A stretch of DNA of 64,000 nt from the NCBI GenBank assembly GCA_046347155.1, contig JAXMGT010000001.1:1-64000 (forward strand), given 5' to 3'. Both the position numbers and the translations under genes were made by a program. The stretch comes from RPQJ01 sp046347155. Its GTDB lineage: Bacteria; Pseudomonadota; Gammaproteobacteria; Steroidobacterales; Steroidobacteraceae. The notes beneath the pieces were generated by a model. The model did not search any database. It was given only the letters and a program-made list of their open reading frames with translations, and was not told the DNA's origin. The stretch's first letter is position 1. Every line of letters begins with the position of its first letter. Shown piece after piece: positions 1-7,913 of the stretch.

Positions 1-1349
1 CCGATGCAGAAGCTCGCGAAGATCCGCCCGAGCAGGTCGTCGCCGGTCACCTCGCCGGTGATCTCGCCGAGGTCGCGCTGCGCGTCGGTGAGTTCCTGGG
101 CGACCAGCTCGCCCGCGTGACGCTCCTCGAGCAGCCGCGCGGCCGACTCGACGTGCGCCCTCGCCCGCCTGAGCGCGTCGAGGTGCCGGGCGCGGGCCGA
201 GAGCGCACCGCCACCGGCGTGGAAGCCGACGCAGTCCTTCAGGTGCAAGCGCAGCAGCGCGAGCCCGTCGCCGGTCGCGGCGCTGAGGTGCAGCCGCGGC
301 GCTGACGCGCCCTGCCCGGCCTCGAGCCGCGGCTCGCCGCCGGCGCGGTCCACCTTGTTCATGACGACCGTGCAGCGCGTGCCCTCGGGCAGCGTGGCGA
401 GGTCCGCGTCGATCGCGGCCACGGCCGCCGGGTCGGAGGCGTCGACGACGTAGAGCACGCGGTCGGCGCGCTCGATCTCGCGGCGCGCGCGGCGGATGCC
501 CTCGGCCTCGACCTCGTCCGGCGCGTCGCGCAGCCCGGCCGTGTCGAGCACGTGGACCGGCAGCCCGTCGATCTCGATCCGCTCGCGCAGCACGTCGCGC
601 GTCGTGCCCGGCGTCGCGGTGACGATCGCGGCGTCGTAGCCGGCGAGCCGGTTCAGCAGGCTCGACTTGCCGGCGTTCGGCCGGCCGGCGATCACGAGCG
701 TGAGCCCGTCGCGGAGCAGCGCGCCCTGGCGCGCCTGGTCGGCGAGCACGTCGAAGCGGCCGCGGATCGCGGCCATCCGGTCGGCGAGCGCGCGGTCGGC
801 GAGGAAGTCGACCTCCTCCTCGGGGAAGTCGATCGCCGCCTCGACCCACATCCTGAGCTGCAGCAAGGCCTCGGTGAGCTCGTGCACCTCGGCCGAGAAC
901 TCGCCGCGCAGCGAGCGCAGCGCCGCGCGGGCCGCGTCGAGCGAGCCGCTCTCGACGAGGTCGGCGACCGCCTCGGCCTGCGCGAGGTCGATCTTGCCGT
1001 TCAGGAACGCGCGCTGCGTGAACTCGCCGGGCGCCGCGGCCCGGGCGCCGAGCTCGAGCGCGCGCCGGAGCAGCGCGTCCTGCACGACGGGGCCGCCGTG
1101 GCCCTGCAGCTCGAGCACGTCCTCGCCGGTGAGCGAGTGCGGGGCCGGGAAGTGGATCGCGAGCCCGACGTCGATCGGCTCGCCGTCGGCGCCCCTGAAC
1201 GGTCGCAGCGTGGCGACCCGTGGCGGCGGCAACTCGCCGAGCACCGCGGCGGCGATCCGCGCGCAGTCGGGTCCCGAGAGCCGGACGATGCCGACGCCGC
1301 CGCGCCCGGGCGGCGTGGCAATCGCTGCGATCGTGTCGGCGGCGGACAT
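1..1349 (-). CDS. mnmE: tRNA modification GTPase MnmE, lacking its last codons at the window edge
   Basis: MnmE works with MnmG to place the (carboxymethyl)aminomethyl group on U34 of certain tRNAs. Reading leftward from ATG at 1349, the product begins MSAADTIAAIATPPGRGGVG, the usual N-terminal tetrahydrofolate-binding domain. A helical domain and an inserted G domain follow, with P-loop GRPNAGKSS near residue 223, the switch motif DTAGLRD and NKVD. About 449 codons are visible. The frame runs to the window edge at Cys-Ile-Gly, the conserved C-terminal CIGK motif that carries the catalytic cysteine, so only about two codons and the stop are missing. It is the last visible gene of the leftward rpmH-rnpA-yidD-yidC-mnmE series, 44 bases after yidC. 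Confidence 0.96.
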   Translation of the reverse strand, partial: MSAADTIAAIATPPGRGGVGIVRLSGPDCARIAAAVLGELPPPRVATLRPFRGADGEPIDVGLAIHFPAPHSLTGEDVLELQGHGGPVVQDALLRRALELGARAAAPGEFTQRAFLNGKIDLAQAEAVADLVESGSLDAARAALRSLRGEFSAEVHELTEALLQLRMWVEAAIDFPEEEVDFLADRALADRMAAIRGRFDVLADQARQGALLRDGLTLVIAGRPNAGKSSLLNRLAGYDAAIVTATPGTTRDVLRERIEIDGLPVHVLDTAGLRDAPDEVEAEGIRRARREIERADRVLYVVDASDPAAVAAIDADLATLPEGTRCTVVMNKVDRAGGEPRLEAGQGASAPRLHLSAATGDGLALLRLHLKDCVGFHAGGGALSARARHLDALRRARAHVESAARLLEERHAGELVAQELTDAQRDLGEITGEVTGDDLLGRIFASFCI

Positions 1350-1393
1350 CCCGGGCCTGCGCGCGGTGGCGGCGGAAACCGTGAATGTCCCCG

Positions 1394-3112
1394 CTATCCG
1401 CGCTTCTTCGCCTCGGCCGCGACGACGCGGTTGATGTTCCATTGCTGCGCGATCGAGAGCAGCGTGTTCGTGGTCCAGTAGAGCAGCAGGCCCGACGGGA
1501 ACCACGCCATCATCACGGTCATCACGATCGGCATCAGCGCGAACACCTTCGCCTGCATCGGGTCGGGCGGCGCCGGGTTCAGCTTGAACTGCGCGAACAT
1601 CGCGCCGCCCATGATGATCGGCAGCACGAAGTACGGGTCGCGCGAGGAGAGGTCCTGGATCCAGCCGAGCCACGGGGCCTGGCGCATCTCGACGCTCTCG
1701 AGCAGCACCCAGTAGAACGCGAGGAACACCGGGATCTGCACCAGGATCGGCAGGCAGCCCGCCAGCGGGTTGATCTTCTCCCGCTTGTACAGCTCCATCA
1801 TGTGCTTCGCGAGCGCCTCGCGGTCGTCCTTGTAGCGCTCCTGGATGCTCTTCATGCGCGGGCCGATCGTGCGCATCTTGGCCATCGAGCGGCCGCTCGT
1901 CTCGGTGAGCTTGTAGAAGAGCAGCTTCAGCAGGATCGTCACGATGATGATCGACCAGCCCCAGTTCCGGACGACCTTGTGCACCTGCTCGAGCAGCCAG
2001 AACAGCGGCTGCGCGAGGATCGTGAGCTTGCCGTAGTCGGCGGTCAGCTCGAGCTTCGGGCCGACCTTCTCGAGCTGCGCCTGCAGCTTCGGGCCGATCC
2101 ACAGCTTCTCGGCGTACTGGGCGGTCGTGCCGGCCGGCACCGCGCGCAGCGGCCCGATGAACCCGAGCAGCGAGTGAGCGCCGTCGACGCCGAGCGTGTA
2201 GTCGAACGTCTCGGTCACCGGGGGCACGGCCGCATTCACGAAGTGATGCTGCATCTCGGCCATCCAGCCGCCGGCGAACTTCTCGTTGAACTTGCCGGCT
2301 TCGTCCTCGACGTCGAGCTTGCGGTACTTCTTGCCGTCGTAGATCGCCGGGCCGCGGTAGGCGTAGCTCTCGACGTCGAACATAGAGCGCTTCGGCGAGT
2401 ACACGTGGCGGGCGAACTGCAGGTACGAGGCGGCTTTCCAGTCCGCGGCGGTGCCGTTCGTCACGTCGTAGACGAGGTCGATCGCGTAGCTGCCGCGACG
2501 GAACACGTAGGTCTTCGTGACGACGAGCCCCTGCCCGTCCGTCCAGCTGAGCGGCACGCGCAGTTCGTCGGCGCCCGGCGCGAGCCGGTATTCGGTGGCC
2601 GCCGCGGTGTACGCCGCGAGGTGCGTGGGCTCGGCGCCGCCGCCGGCGGCCCGCAGGCCGCTGCGGGCGACCTGGAAGTTCAGGTCGTCGGTCGTGAGCA
2701 TCCGCACCGGCGGGCTGTCCTTGACCTTGTTGACGGGGTACGCGAGCAGGTCGGCCCGGGTGAGCGTGCCGCCGGTGAGGCTCACGTCGATGTCGAGCAC
2801 GTCCGTCACGACGTGGATCGCCGGGGCGTTCGCGAGCTCGGGCGCCGCGGCGGTCGGCGCGGCCGGGGCGGCGGGGATCGCGGGCACGGTGCCGTCGGCC
2901 GCGGGCGCCGCGGCCGGGGGCGGCTGCGCGGCCGCATCGGTCGGCAGCGACGGCAGCGTCGAGGATCCGCCGGCCGGCGAGGCCGTTGCCGCAGGCGCGG
3001 CGGTCGCCGCCGCCGGCGCCGGTGCCATGCCGTAGTCGCGGTTCCACTGGACGACGTTCATCCAGGCGAGCATCGCGAGGCCGATCCAGAGGAATATGCG
3101 CGCGTTATCCAT
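1394..3112 (-). CDS. yidC: Membrane protein insertase YidC
   Basis: YidC inserts and folds inner-membrane proteins, alone or with SecYEG. The 572-residue product starts MDNARIFLWIGLAMLAWMNV, an N-terminal membrane anchor. An Ala/Pro-rich linker (about 30-90) and the large periplasmic beta domain (about 95-350) follow, then the conserved membrane core including KLLFYKLTETSGRSMAKM and the segment with QIPVFLAFYWVL. Length is close to the E. coli protein (548). An in-frame ATG further upstream gives a longer reading, but that stretch lies inside yidD and lacks conservation, so ATG 3112 is chosen. It overlaps yidD by 8 bases, which suggests translational coupling. Confidence 0.96.
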   Translation of the reverse strand: MDNARIFLWIGLAMLAWMNVVQWNRDYGMAPAPAAATAAPAATASPAGGSSTLPSLPTDAAAQPPPAAAPAADGTVPAIPAAPAAPTAAAPELANAPAIHVVTDVLDIDVSLTGGTLTRADLLAYPVNKVKDSPPVRMLTTDDLNFQVARSGLRAAGGGAEPTHLAAYTAAATEYRLAPGADELRVPLSWTDGQGLVVTKTYVFRRGSYAIDLVYDVTNGTAADWKAASYLQFARHVYSPKRSMFDVESYAYRGPAIYDGKKYRKLDVEDEAGKFNEKFAGGWMAEMQHHFVNAAVPPVTETFDYTLGVDGAHSLLGFIGPLRAVPAGTTAQYAEKLWIGPKLQAQLEKVGPKLELTADYGKLTILAQPLFWLLEQVHKVVRNWGWSIIIVTILLKLLFYKLTETSGRSMAKMRTIGPRMKSIQERYKDDREALAKHMMELYKREKINPLAGCLPILVQIPVFLAFYWVLLESVEMRQAPWLGWIQDLSSRDPYFVLPIIMGGAMFAQFKLNPAPPDPMQAKVFALMPIVMTVMMAWFPSGLLLYWTTNTLLSIAQQWNINRVVAAEAKKRG

Positions 3113-3353
3113 GGGTGGGTCGCTTGAACAGGGGCGGCACCGAGTCGGGAACGGGATCGTATCCGCCCGGGTGCCAGGGGTGACAGCGTCCGATCCGGCG
3201 CAGCGCGAGCCAGGAGCCTCGCAGCGCGCCGTGCCGGCGCACGGATTCCTGCGCATAGCACGAGCAGGACGGGTAGTAACGGCAGTTCTGCCCGAGCAGC
3301 GGGCTCAGGAACCAGCGGTACAGCTGGACGAGTCCGATCAGGAGCGCGCGCAT
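3105..3353 (-). CDS. yidD: Membrane protein insertion efficiency factor YidD
   Basis: This 82-residue product matches the YidD family. It has an amphipathic start MRALLIGLVQLYRWFLSPLL, the hallmark NCRYYPSCSCYA, and HPGGYDPVP toward the end. YidD is a small inner-membrane-associated protein that supports YidC-dependent insertion. It overlaps rnpA by 16 bases at its start and yidC by 8 bases at its end, so rnpA, yidD and yidC are probably translated from one message. Confidence 0.93.
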   Translation of the reverse strand: MRALLIGLVQLYRWFLSPLLGQNCRYYPSCSCYAQESVRRHGALRGSWLALRRIGRCHPWHPGGYDPVPDSVPPLFKRPTHG

Positions 3354-3727
3354 CGCTGGGCGATCCGGGTCCAGAGGGCCTCGAGGCTGGCAACGACCTC
3401 GGCGTTCGTCGCCTTTGCGGCGGCCGGACGTGCGTTCACGACCAGGTCGGCGGCGGGCAGTTCGGCCTGGTGGCGGCGGAACGACTCGCGGGCGAGCCGC
3501 TTCAACCGGTTGCGCTTCACGGCGTTACCGGCCGCACGCACGCCGACGGCCAGGCCGAGGCGCGGATGCTCGAGGCCGTTCGGCCGGGCGATGACCATGA
3601 ACAGGGGATCCGAGGCGCGGATGCCGGCGCGGTGGACGGCATCGAATTGGGGCTTGTCGGTGAGCCGGCGCGTCCGCTCGAAACGGTGCGCGGCGTGCGG
3701 CGCGGCGGGTGCGGGCCCGGCGGTCAG
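3338..3727 (-). CDS. rnpA: Ribonuclease P protein component; start codon unconventional
   Basis: RnpA is the protein cofactor of RNase P, which matures tRNA 5' ends. The core is clear: HRFERTRRLTDKPQFDAVHR, then the RNR-type RNA-binding motif GNAVKRNRLKRLARESFR. No ATG, GTG or TTG occurs in frame between the rpmH stop and this core. The coordinates use CTG at 3727, which overlaps the rpmH stop and gives 129 residues, a normal length. The frame also stays open through the whole of rpmH to GTG at 3895 and TTG at 3958. The TTG lies within the likely promoter. An extended form starting at GTG 3895, with rpmH nested inside it, is the main alternative. The gene is certain; the start is not. Confidence 0.85.
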   Translation of the reverse strand: MTAGPAPAAPHAAHRFERTRRLTDKPQFDAVHRAGIRASDPLFMVIARPNGLEHPRLGLAVGVRAAGNAVKRNRLKRLARESFRRHQAELPAADLVVNARPAAAKATNAEVVASLEALWTRIAQRCARS

Positions 3728-3858
3728 ACCGCGAGACGCTTGCGCCCCTTGGCGCGACGGCGACTCAGGACCAGGCGCCCGCCCTTCGTGGCCATGCGGG
3801 CACGGAAACCGTGGGTCCTCTTGCGGTGGAGGTTGCTCGGCTGGAAAGGGCGCTTCAT
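3724..3858 (-). CDS. rpmH: 50S ribosomal protein L34
   Basis: The 44-residue basic product MKRPFQPSNLHRKRTHGFRA, ending in GRKRLAV, is a canonical bacterial L34. An in-frame upstream ATG is ignored because L34 begins at MKRPFQP. A sigma-70-like promoter lies about 70-100 bases upstream on this strand. L34 is the first gene of the leftward operon, and its stop codon overlaps the proposed rnpA start. It is found beside dnaA in most bacteria, which anchors this region as the origin. Confidence 0.97.
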   Translation of the reverse strand: MKRPFQPSNLHRKRTHGFRARMATKGGRLVLSRRRAKGRKRLAV

Positions 3859-3929
3859 GTTCGGCTCCGTGTCTGCCGCAATCGGGACCAGGCACGGCGA
3901 CGTGCCCCGGTCGTGAAAAAGAGCCGGCA

Positions 3930-3958
3930 AGGATACTGGCGGCCGGCACCACCGTCAA
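3930..3958 (-). promoter_or_regulatory. Sigma-70-like promoter for rpmH-rnpA-yidD-yidC-mnmE
   Basis: Read on the minus strand, a -35 TTGACG (3953-3958) is separated by exactly 17 bases from a -10 TATCCT (3930-3935). A start site near 3923 would give a leader of about 65 bases before rpmH. This placement also excludes the TTG at 3958 as an rnpA start. Confidence 0.6.
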
Positions 3959-4039
3959 CTGCGCCGGGCCGCCCCGGGCGGGACCGCGGGGGCCCTGCCG
4001 GCGAGGCCAGACGCGGCTGATTACTTGGCTGATTTGAAG

Positions 4040-4067
4040 ATATCCACAGGGGTCGAGGAGGTATACA
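4040..4067 (+). promoter_or_regulatory. DnaA-box-like site next to a possible dnaA -10 element
   Basis: ATATCCACA at 4040-4048 differs from the consensus DnaA box TTATCCACA at one position. A TATACA element follows at 4062-4067, so the box sits about where a -35 would lie. This suggests DnaA autoregulation. The -10 assignment is weak because no good -35 hexamer is present. Confidence 0.4.
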
Positions 4068-4126
4068 CTCGCGGCCCTTTCCCCGTTCCGCCTGACTCAT
4101 CGCCGTCATTCCTGGGGCTGCCGGTC

Positions 4127-5467
4127 GTGGATGCGACTCTCTGGAATCAGTGCCTGCGCCGCCTCGAAGAGGAGATCCCGGCCCAGCAGTTCAACACGTG
4201 GATCCGGCCGCTCCAGGCCGTGGAAGCCGGCGGGCGCCTGCGCCTGCTCGCGCCGAACCGCTACGTGGTCGACTGGGTGAACCAGAACTGCGCCCACCGG
4301 ATCATCGAGCTGGTGGATGAGCTGGTGCCGCCGCCCTCCCCCGAGCTCGTCGTCGAGGTCGGTTCGCGGCGGGTGGCGTCGCAGGAACCTGCGCCCGCGC
4401 GCCCGGCCGAGGCCCGGCCGCGTCGCGCCGAGGTGCTGCCGCAGATCGGCGGCCGGCTGAACGCGGATTTCACGTTCTCGAACTTCGTCGAGGGCAAGAG
4501 CAACCAGCTCGCCCGCGCGGCCGCGGCGCAGGTCGCCGAGAACCCGGGCCGCGCGTACAACCCGCTGTTCATCTACGGCGGCGTCGGCCTCGGCAAGACG
4601 CACCTGATGCACGCGATCGGCAACCAGATCCGCGCGCGCAACAAGGACGCGAAGATCTCCTACGTGCACTCGGAGCGATTCGTCGGCGACATGGTGCGCG
4701 CGCTCCAGCACAACACGATCAACGAGTTCAAGACCGCCTACCGCTCGCTCGACGCGCTGCTGATCGACGACATCCAGTTCTTCGCCGGCAAGGAACGTTC
4801 GCAGGAAGAGTTCTTCCACACGTTCAACGCGCTGCTCGAGGGCCAGCAGCAGGTGATCCTGACCTGCGACCGCTACCCGAAGGAAGTCGACGGCCTCGAG
4901 GAGCGGCTCAAGTCGCGCTTCGGCTGGGGCCTCACGGTCGCGATCGAGCCGCCGGAGCTCGAAACCTGCGTGGCGATCCTGATGAGCAAGGCTGCCTCGG
5001 CGAATGTCGAATTGCCCGAGGAAGTGGCCTTTTTCATCGCGAAGCGGATCCGTTCGAACGTCCGCGAACTCGAGGGCGCGCTGCGCCGCGTGATCGCGAA
5101 CTCGCAGTTCACCGGCCGGCCGATCACGCTCGATTTCGCGAAGGAGGCGCTCAAGGACCTGCTCGCGCTGCAGGAGCGCCTGGTCACGATCGAGAACATC
5201 CAGAAGACGGTCGCCGAGTACTTCAAGATCCGCGTCGCCGACCTGCTCTCGAAGCGCCGCAGCCGCTCGATCACGCGCCCGCGACAGGTCGCGATGGCGC
5301 TGTCGAAGGAACTGACGAACCACAGCCTGCCCGAGATCGGCGACGCGTTCGGCGGCCGCGACCACACGACCGTGCTGCACGCCTGCCGCGTGATCAAGGA
5401 ACTGCGCACGTCGCAGACCCGGATCAACGAGGACTACCAGAACCTGTTGAGGACCCTGGCGGGTTGA
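4127..5467 (+). CDS. dnaA: Chromosomal replication initiator protein DnaA
   Basis: DnaA binds DnaA boxes at oriC, oligomerises with ATP and opens the duplex. With the GTG at 4127 the product has 446 residues. Domain I begins VDATLWNQCLRRLEEEIPA, aligning with the usual N-terminus. The linker is Ala/Pro-rich. The AAA+ domain has Walker A GGVGLGKTH and Walker B LLIDDIQFF, and the DNA-binding domain IV contains GDAFGGRDHTTVLHACR. An in-frame TTG at 4025 would add 34 unconserved residues over the probable promoter, so GTG 4127 is preferred. It is followed by an AT-rich spacer and dnaN. Confidence 0.96.
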   Translation: MDATLWNQCLRRLEEEIPAQQFNTWIRPLQAVEAGGRLRLLAPNRYVVDWVNQNCAHRIIELVDELVPPPSPELVVEVGSRRVASQEPAPARPAEARPRRAEVLPQIGGRLNADFTFSNFVEGKSNQLARAAAAQVAENPGRAYNPLFIYGGVGLGKTHLMHAIGNQIRARNKDAKISYVHSERFVGDMVRALQHNTINEFKTAYRSLDALLIDDIQFFAGKERSQEEFFHTFNALLEGQQQVILTCDRYPKEVDGLEERLKSRFGWGLTVAIEPPELETCVAILMSKAASANVELPEEVAFFIAKRIRSNVRELEGALRRVIANSQFTGRPITLDFAKEALKDLLALQERLVTIENIQKTVAEYFKIRVADLLSKRRSRSITRPRQVAMALSKELTNHSLPEIGDAFGGRDHTTVLHACRVIKELRTSQTRINEDYQNLLRTLAG

Positions 5468-5683
5468 TGTGGCCAGCCTGTGGACAAGCCGTGCACGATC
5501 CGGCACCCACATTTCCTCCACAGGGTGCGTACAGGATCACGCCTCGTTGCCCGCAGGTCTGTGCTTCGCGCAAGCCGCGGGCGGCGTTGGGGTTTCAGCT
5601 GTTGTACAGCGCTTGCGGTCGCGCTAATAACAGTAGTAAATGAGATTTAGAAAAAGATAGATCCTTTATTGGACACACCACAG
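5468..5683 (+). other. dnaA-dnaN spacer, candidate origin of replication (oriC)
   Basis: This 216-base gap holds a DnaA-box-like site on the minus strand (TTGTCCACA, complement of 5479-5487, one mismatch) and a weaker one at 5514-5522 (two mismatches). Just before dnaN lies an AT-rich stretch at about 5622-5672 (taataacagtagtaaatgag and the following A/T run), a candidate unwinding element. Together with the box upstream of dnaA this fits an origin on one or both sides of dnaA. The number of boxes is low, so the assignment rests mainly on position and base composition. Confidence 0.55.
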
Positions 5684-6784
5684 ATGAAGATCATTGCGAA
5701 GCGAGAAGCGATCCTCGGACCCCTGCAGGCGGTGATCGGCGTCGTCGAGCGCCGGCAGACGATGCCGATCCTCGCGAACGTGCTGCTGGCCGCGAAGGGC
5801 GGACGGCTGTCGGTGACGGCCACCGATCTCGAAGTCGAACTCGTCGCCAGTTCCGAGGTCGACGTGCAGCGCGCCGGGGACGTCACGGTGCCGGGTCGCA
5901 AGTTGCTCGACATCTGCCGCGGACTGCCCGACGGCGTCGAGATATCGCTGACCCAGGAAGGCGAGCGGATGGTCGTCCGGGCGAAGAAGAGCCGGTACAC
6001 GCTCTCGACGCTACCGGCGACCGAGTTCCCGACCGTGGACGAGATCAACGCCCAGCAGAGCCTCAAGCTGGCGCAAAAGGACTTCAAGCGGCTGCTCGAA
6101 AAGACCCACTTTTCGATGGCCCAGCAGGACGTCCGCTACTACCTGAACGGCATGTTGCTCGAAACGTCGGCGAAAGTGCTCCGATCTGTCGCGACTGACG
6201 GCCATCGCCTGGCAATGTGCGAAGTTGAGCTCAACGAGGGCGCCAAGGCTGGCCAGCAGGTGATCGTCCCGCGCAAGGGCGTGCTGGAGCTGCAGCGCAT
6301 CCTCGGGAATGAGGACCAGGGCCTGGAGGTCGCGATCGGCACGAATCACGTTCGGGTACAGGTCGGCGACATTCGCTTCACTTCGAAGCTGATCGACGGG
6401 CGTTTCCCGGAGTACGGCCGGGTCATCCCGAACAATCCGCCGAACGTGGTCACGGCCGGGCGTGACGAACTCCGCCAGGCGCTGCAGCGGGCCGCGATCC
6501 TCTCGAACGAGAAGTACCGCGGGATCCGCTTTGCGGTGAAGACCGGGGCGCTCAACATCCAGTCGCACAACCCCGAGCAGGAAGAGGCCGAGGAGCAGCT
6601 CGAGGTCGCCTACGACGGCGCCGAGCTCGACATCGGCTTCAACGTGAATTACCTGCTCGACGCGCTGGCCGCGATCGACGGCGCCGAGGTCGAGGTCGGC
6701 CTGACGGACGGCAACAGCAGCTGCCTGATCCGCTCCGGCGCCGACGCCGGCACGCGCTACGTCGTCATGCCGATGCGGCTGTGA
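5684..6784 (+). CDS. dnaN: DNA polymerase III beta sliding clamp
   Basis: DnaN is the ring-shaped processivity clamp of the replicase. The ATG at 5684 gives 366 residues, exactly the length of the E. coli protein, and begins MKIIAKREAILGPLQAVIGV. Three repeated clamp domains follow, with RRQTMPILANVLL, TDGHRLAMCEVEL and the C-terminal RYVVMPMRL. An in-frame TTG 15 bases upstream is less likely. It lies between dnaA and recF, as usual at the origin, and is read from the AT-rich spacer. Confidence 0.97.
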   Translation: MKIIAKREAILGPLQAVIGVVERRQTMPILANVLLAAKGGRLSVTATDLEVELVASSEVDVQRAGDVTVPGRKLLDICRGLPDGVEISLTQEGERMVVRAKKSRYTLSTLPATEFPTVDEINAQQSLKLAQKDFKRLLEKTHFSMAQQDVRYYLNGMLLETSAKVLRSVATDGHRLAMCEVELNEGAKAGQQVIVPRKGVLELQRILGNEDQGLEVAIGTNHVRVQVGDIRFTSKLIDGRFPEYGRVIPNNPPNVVTAGRDELRQALQRAAILSNEKYRGIRFAVKTGALNIQSHNPEQEEAEEQLEVAYDGAELDIGFNVNYLLDALAAIDGAEVEVGLTDGNSSCLIRSGADAGTRYVVMPMRL

Positions 6785-6811
6785 CGCCGGCCGGCTGACG
6801 GTCAGGGTGCA

Positions 6812-7885
6812 ATGGGCCTCGAGCGGGTCGCGATCGAGGACTTCAGGTGCATCGAGCGGACCGAGCTGGACTGCGACCCGCGCTGTAACCTGATCACCGG
6901 AGAAAACGCCTCGGGCAAGACCAGCTTGCTCGAGGCGATTTTCTTTCTGGGCCGAGGCCGGTCGTTCCGGGCGGCCCGCAGCGACCTGCTGATCCGCCAC
7001 GGCGCGGCCCGATTCGAGTTGGTGGCGAGGATGCGCCGTGGCGACCTGGCGCAGCCGCTCGGGATGCGCGTGACGCGCGACGGCATCGAGGCACGGTACG
7101 CCGGGCGCCCGGTGTCCGGTCTTGCCGAACTGGCCACCGTGTTCCCGGTCCAGGCGATCGACCCGGAAGTGCACCGGTTGGTGGACGGCGGTCCCCAGGA
7201 GCGGCGCCGGTACCTCGACTGGGGAGTGTTCCACGTGGAACCAACCTTCGTGGAGACCTGGCGACGGTACCAGCGCGCCCTGCGCCAGCGGAATGCCTGC
7301 CTGAAGGCGGGGCAGTCCAATGCTCTCGTCCAGGCCTGGGATCAGGAGTTGGCGGAAGCGGGCGAAGCCGTGGCCGCCCAGCGGGAACGGTACGTGGTCG
7401 GCCTTCAGGGCGCCGTGCGGTCGGTCGGTGAGCGCCTGCTCGGGGTCGGACTCGAGCTGGACCTGCATCGCGGTTGGGCCGCCGAGCGGTCGCTCAAGGA
7501 GTCGCTGGAGCAGTCGCTAGCCCGGGACCGGGAGCGCGGCGTGACCCACTCGGGGCCCCACCGGGCCGACCTGGCGCTGCGGGTGTCCGGCCTTCCTGCC
7601 CGGGACCGGGTCTCCCGCGGGCAGCAGAAACTGCTGGCCTCGAGCCTGTTGCTGGGCCAGTTGTCGTACGACGCGGGGCAGGGGTCCGCGACGGCTGGCC
7701 TGCTTGTGGATGACCCGGCCGCAGAACTCGATGCAGCGAACCTGGAACGGCTGCTGGACGAGGTGACGAAGCTGCCGGTGCAGCTCTTCGTGACGGCCCT
7801 GGACGCCGGAAATCCGGTGCTCGAGCGCCTGCCGGAAGGGCACAGGTTCCACGTGGAACACGGCCATCTGACCCGTCTGATATAA
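6812..7885 (+). CDS. recF: DNA replication and repair protein RecF
   Basis: RecF is an SMC-like ATPase that loads RecA at gaps with RecO and RecR. The 357-residue product has Walker A GENASGKTS at residues 30-38, and the downstream signature SRGQQKLLASSLLLGQL plus the Walker B region LLVDDPAAELD. The gene contains two copies of the peptide FHVE. Each is encoded by a palindrome that matches a ParB-binding parS site (annotated separately), so the coding sequence appears to host segregation signals as well. It follows dnaN by 27 bases and precedes gyrB by 28. Confidence 0.95.
   Translation: MGLERVAIEDFRCIERTELDCDPRCNLITGENASGKTSLLEAIFFLGRGRSFRAARSDLLIRHGAARFELVARMRRGDLAQPLGMRVTRDGIEARYAGRPVSGLAELATVFPVQAIDPEVHRLVDGGPQERRRYLDWGVFHVEPTFVETWRRYQRALRQRNACLKAGQSNALVQAWDQELAEAGEAVAAQRERYVVGLQGAVRSVGERLLGVGLELDLHRGWAAERSLKESLEQSLARDRERGVTHSGPHRADLALRVSGLPARDRVSRGQQKLLASSLLLGQLSYDAGQGSATAGLLVDDPAAELDAANLERLLDEVTKLPVQLFVTALDAGNPVLERLPEGHRFHVEHGHLTRLI
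7227..7242. promoter_or_regulatory. parS-like ParB-binding site 1 inside recF
   Basis: The 16-mer TGTTCCACGTGGAACC matches the widely conserved bacterial parS palindrome (TGTTNCACGTGNAACA) at all but the last base. It lies within the recF coding sequence about 3 kb from dnaA, where chromosomal parS sites usually cluster. parA/parB are not in the window but commonly lie just beyond mnmE. Confidence 0.8.
7845..7860. promoter_or_regulatory. parS-like ParB-binding site 2 inside recF
   Basis: The 16-mer GGTTCCACGTGGAACA is the exact reverse complement of site 1, 618 bases away. It again encodes Phe-His-Val-Glu in the recF frame. Two such near-perfect 16-mers in one gene are very unlikely by chance. 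Confidence 0.8.
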
Positions 7886-7913
7886 TCCGATGTCCTTTTG
7901 AGCCGGGGTCTAA

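Noticed and set aside
3338..3958. Full-length 206-residue form of RnpA from TTG 3958
   Set aside because: The TTG overlaps the -35 element of the best promoter, so it would not be in the transcript.
4025..4126. Upstream TTG (4025) start of dnaA
   Set aside because: The added 34 residues do not look like DnaA domain I and cover the probable promoter and DnaA-box region.
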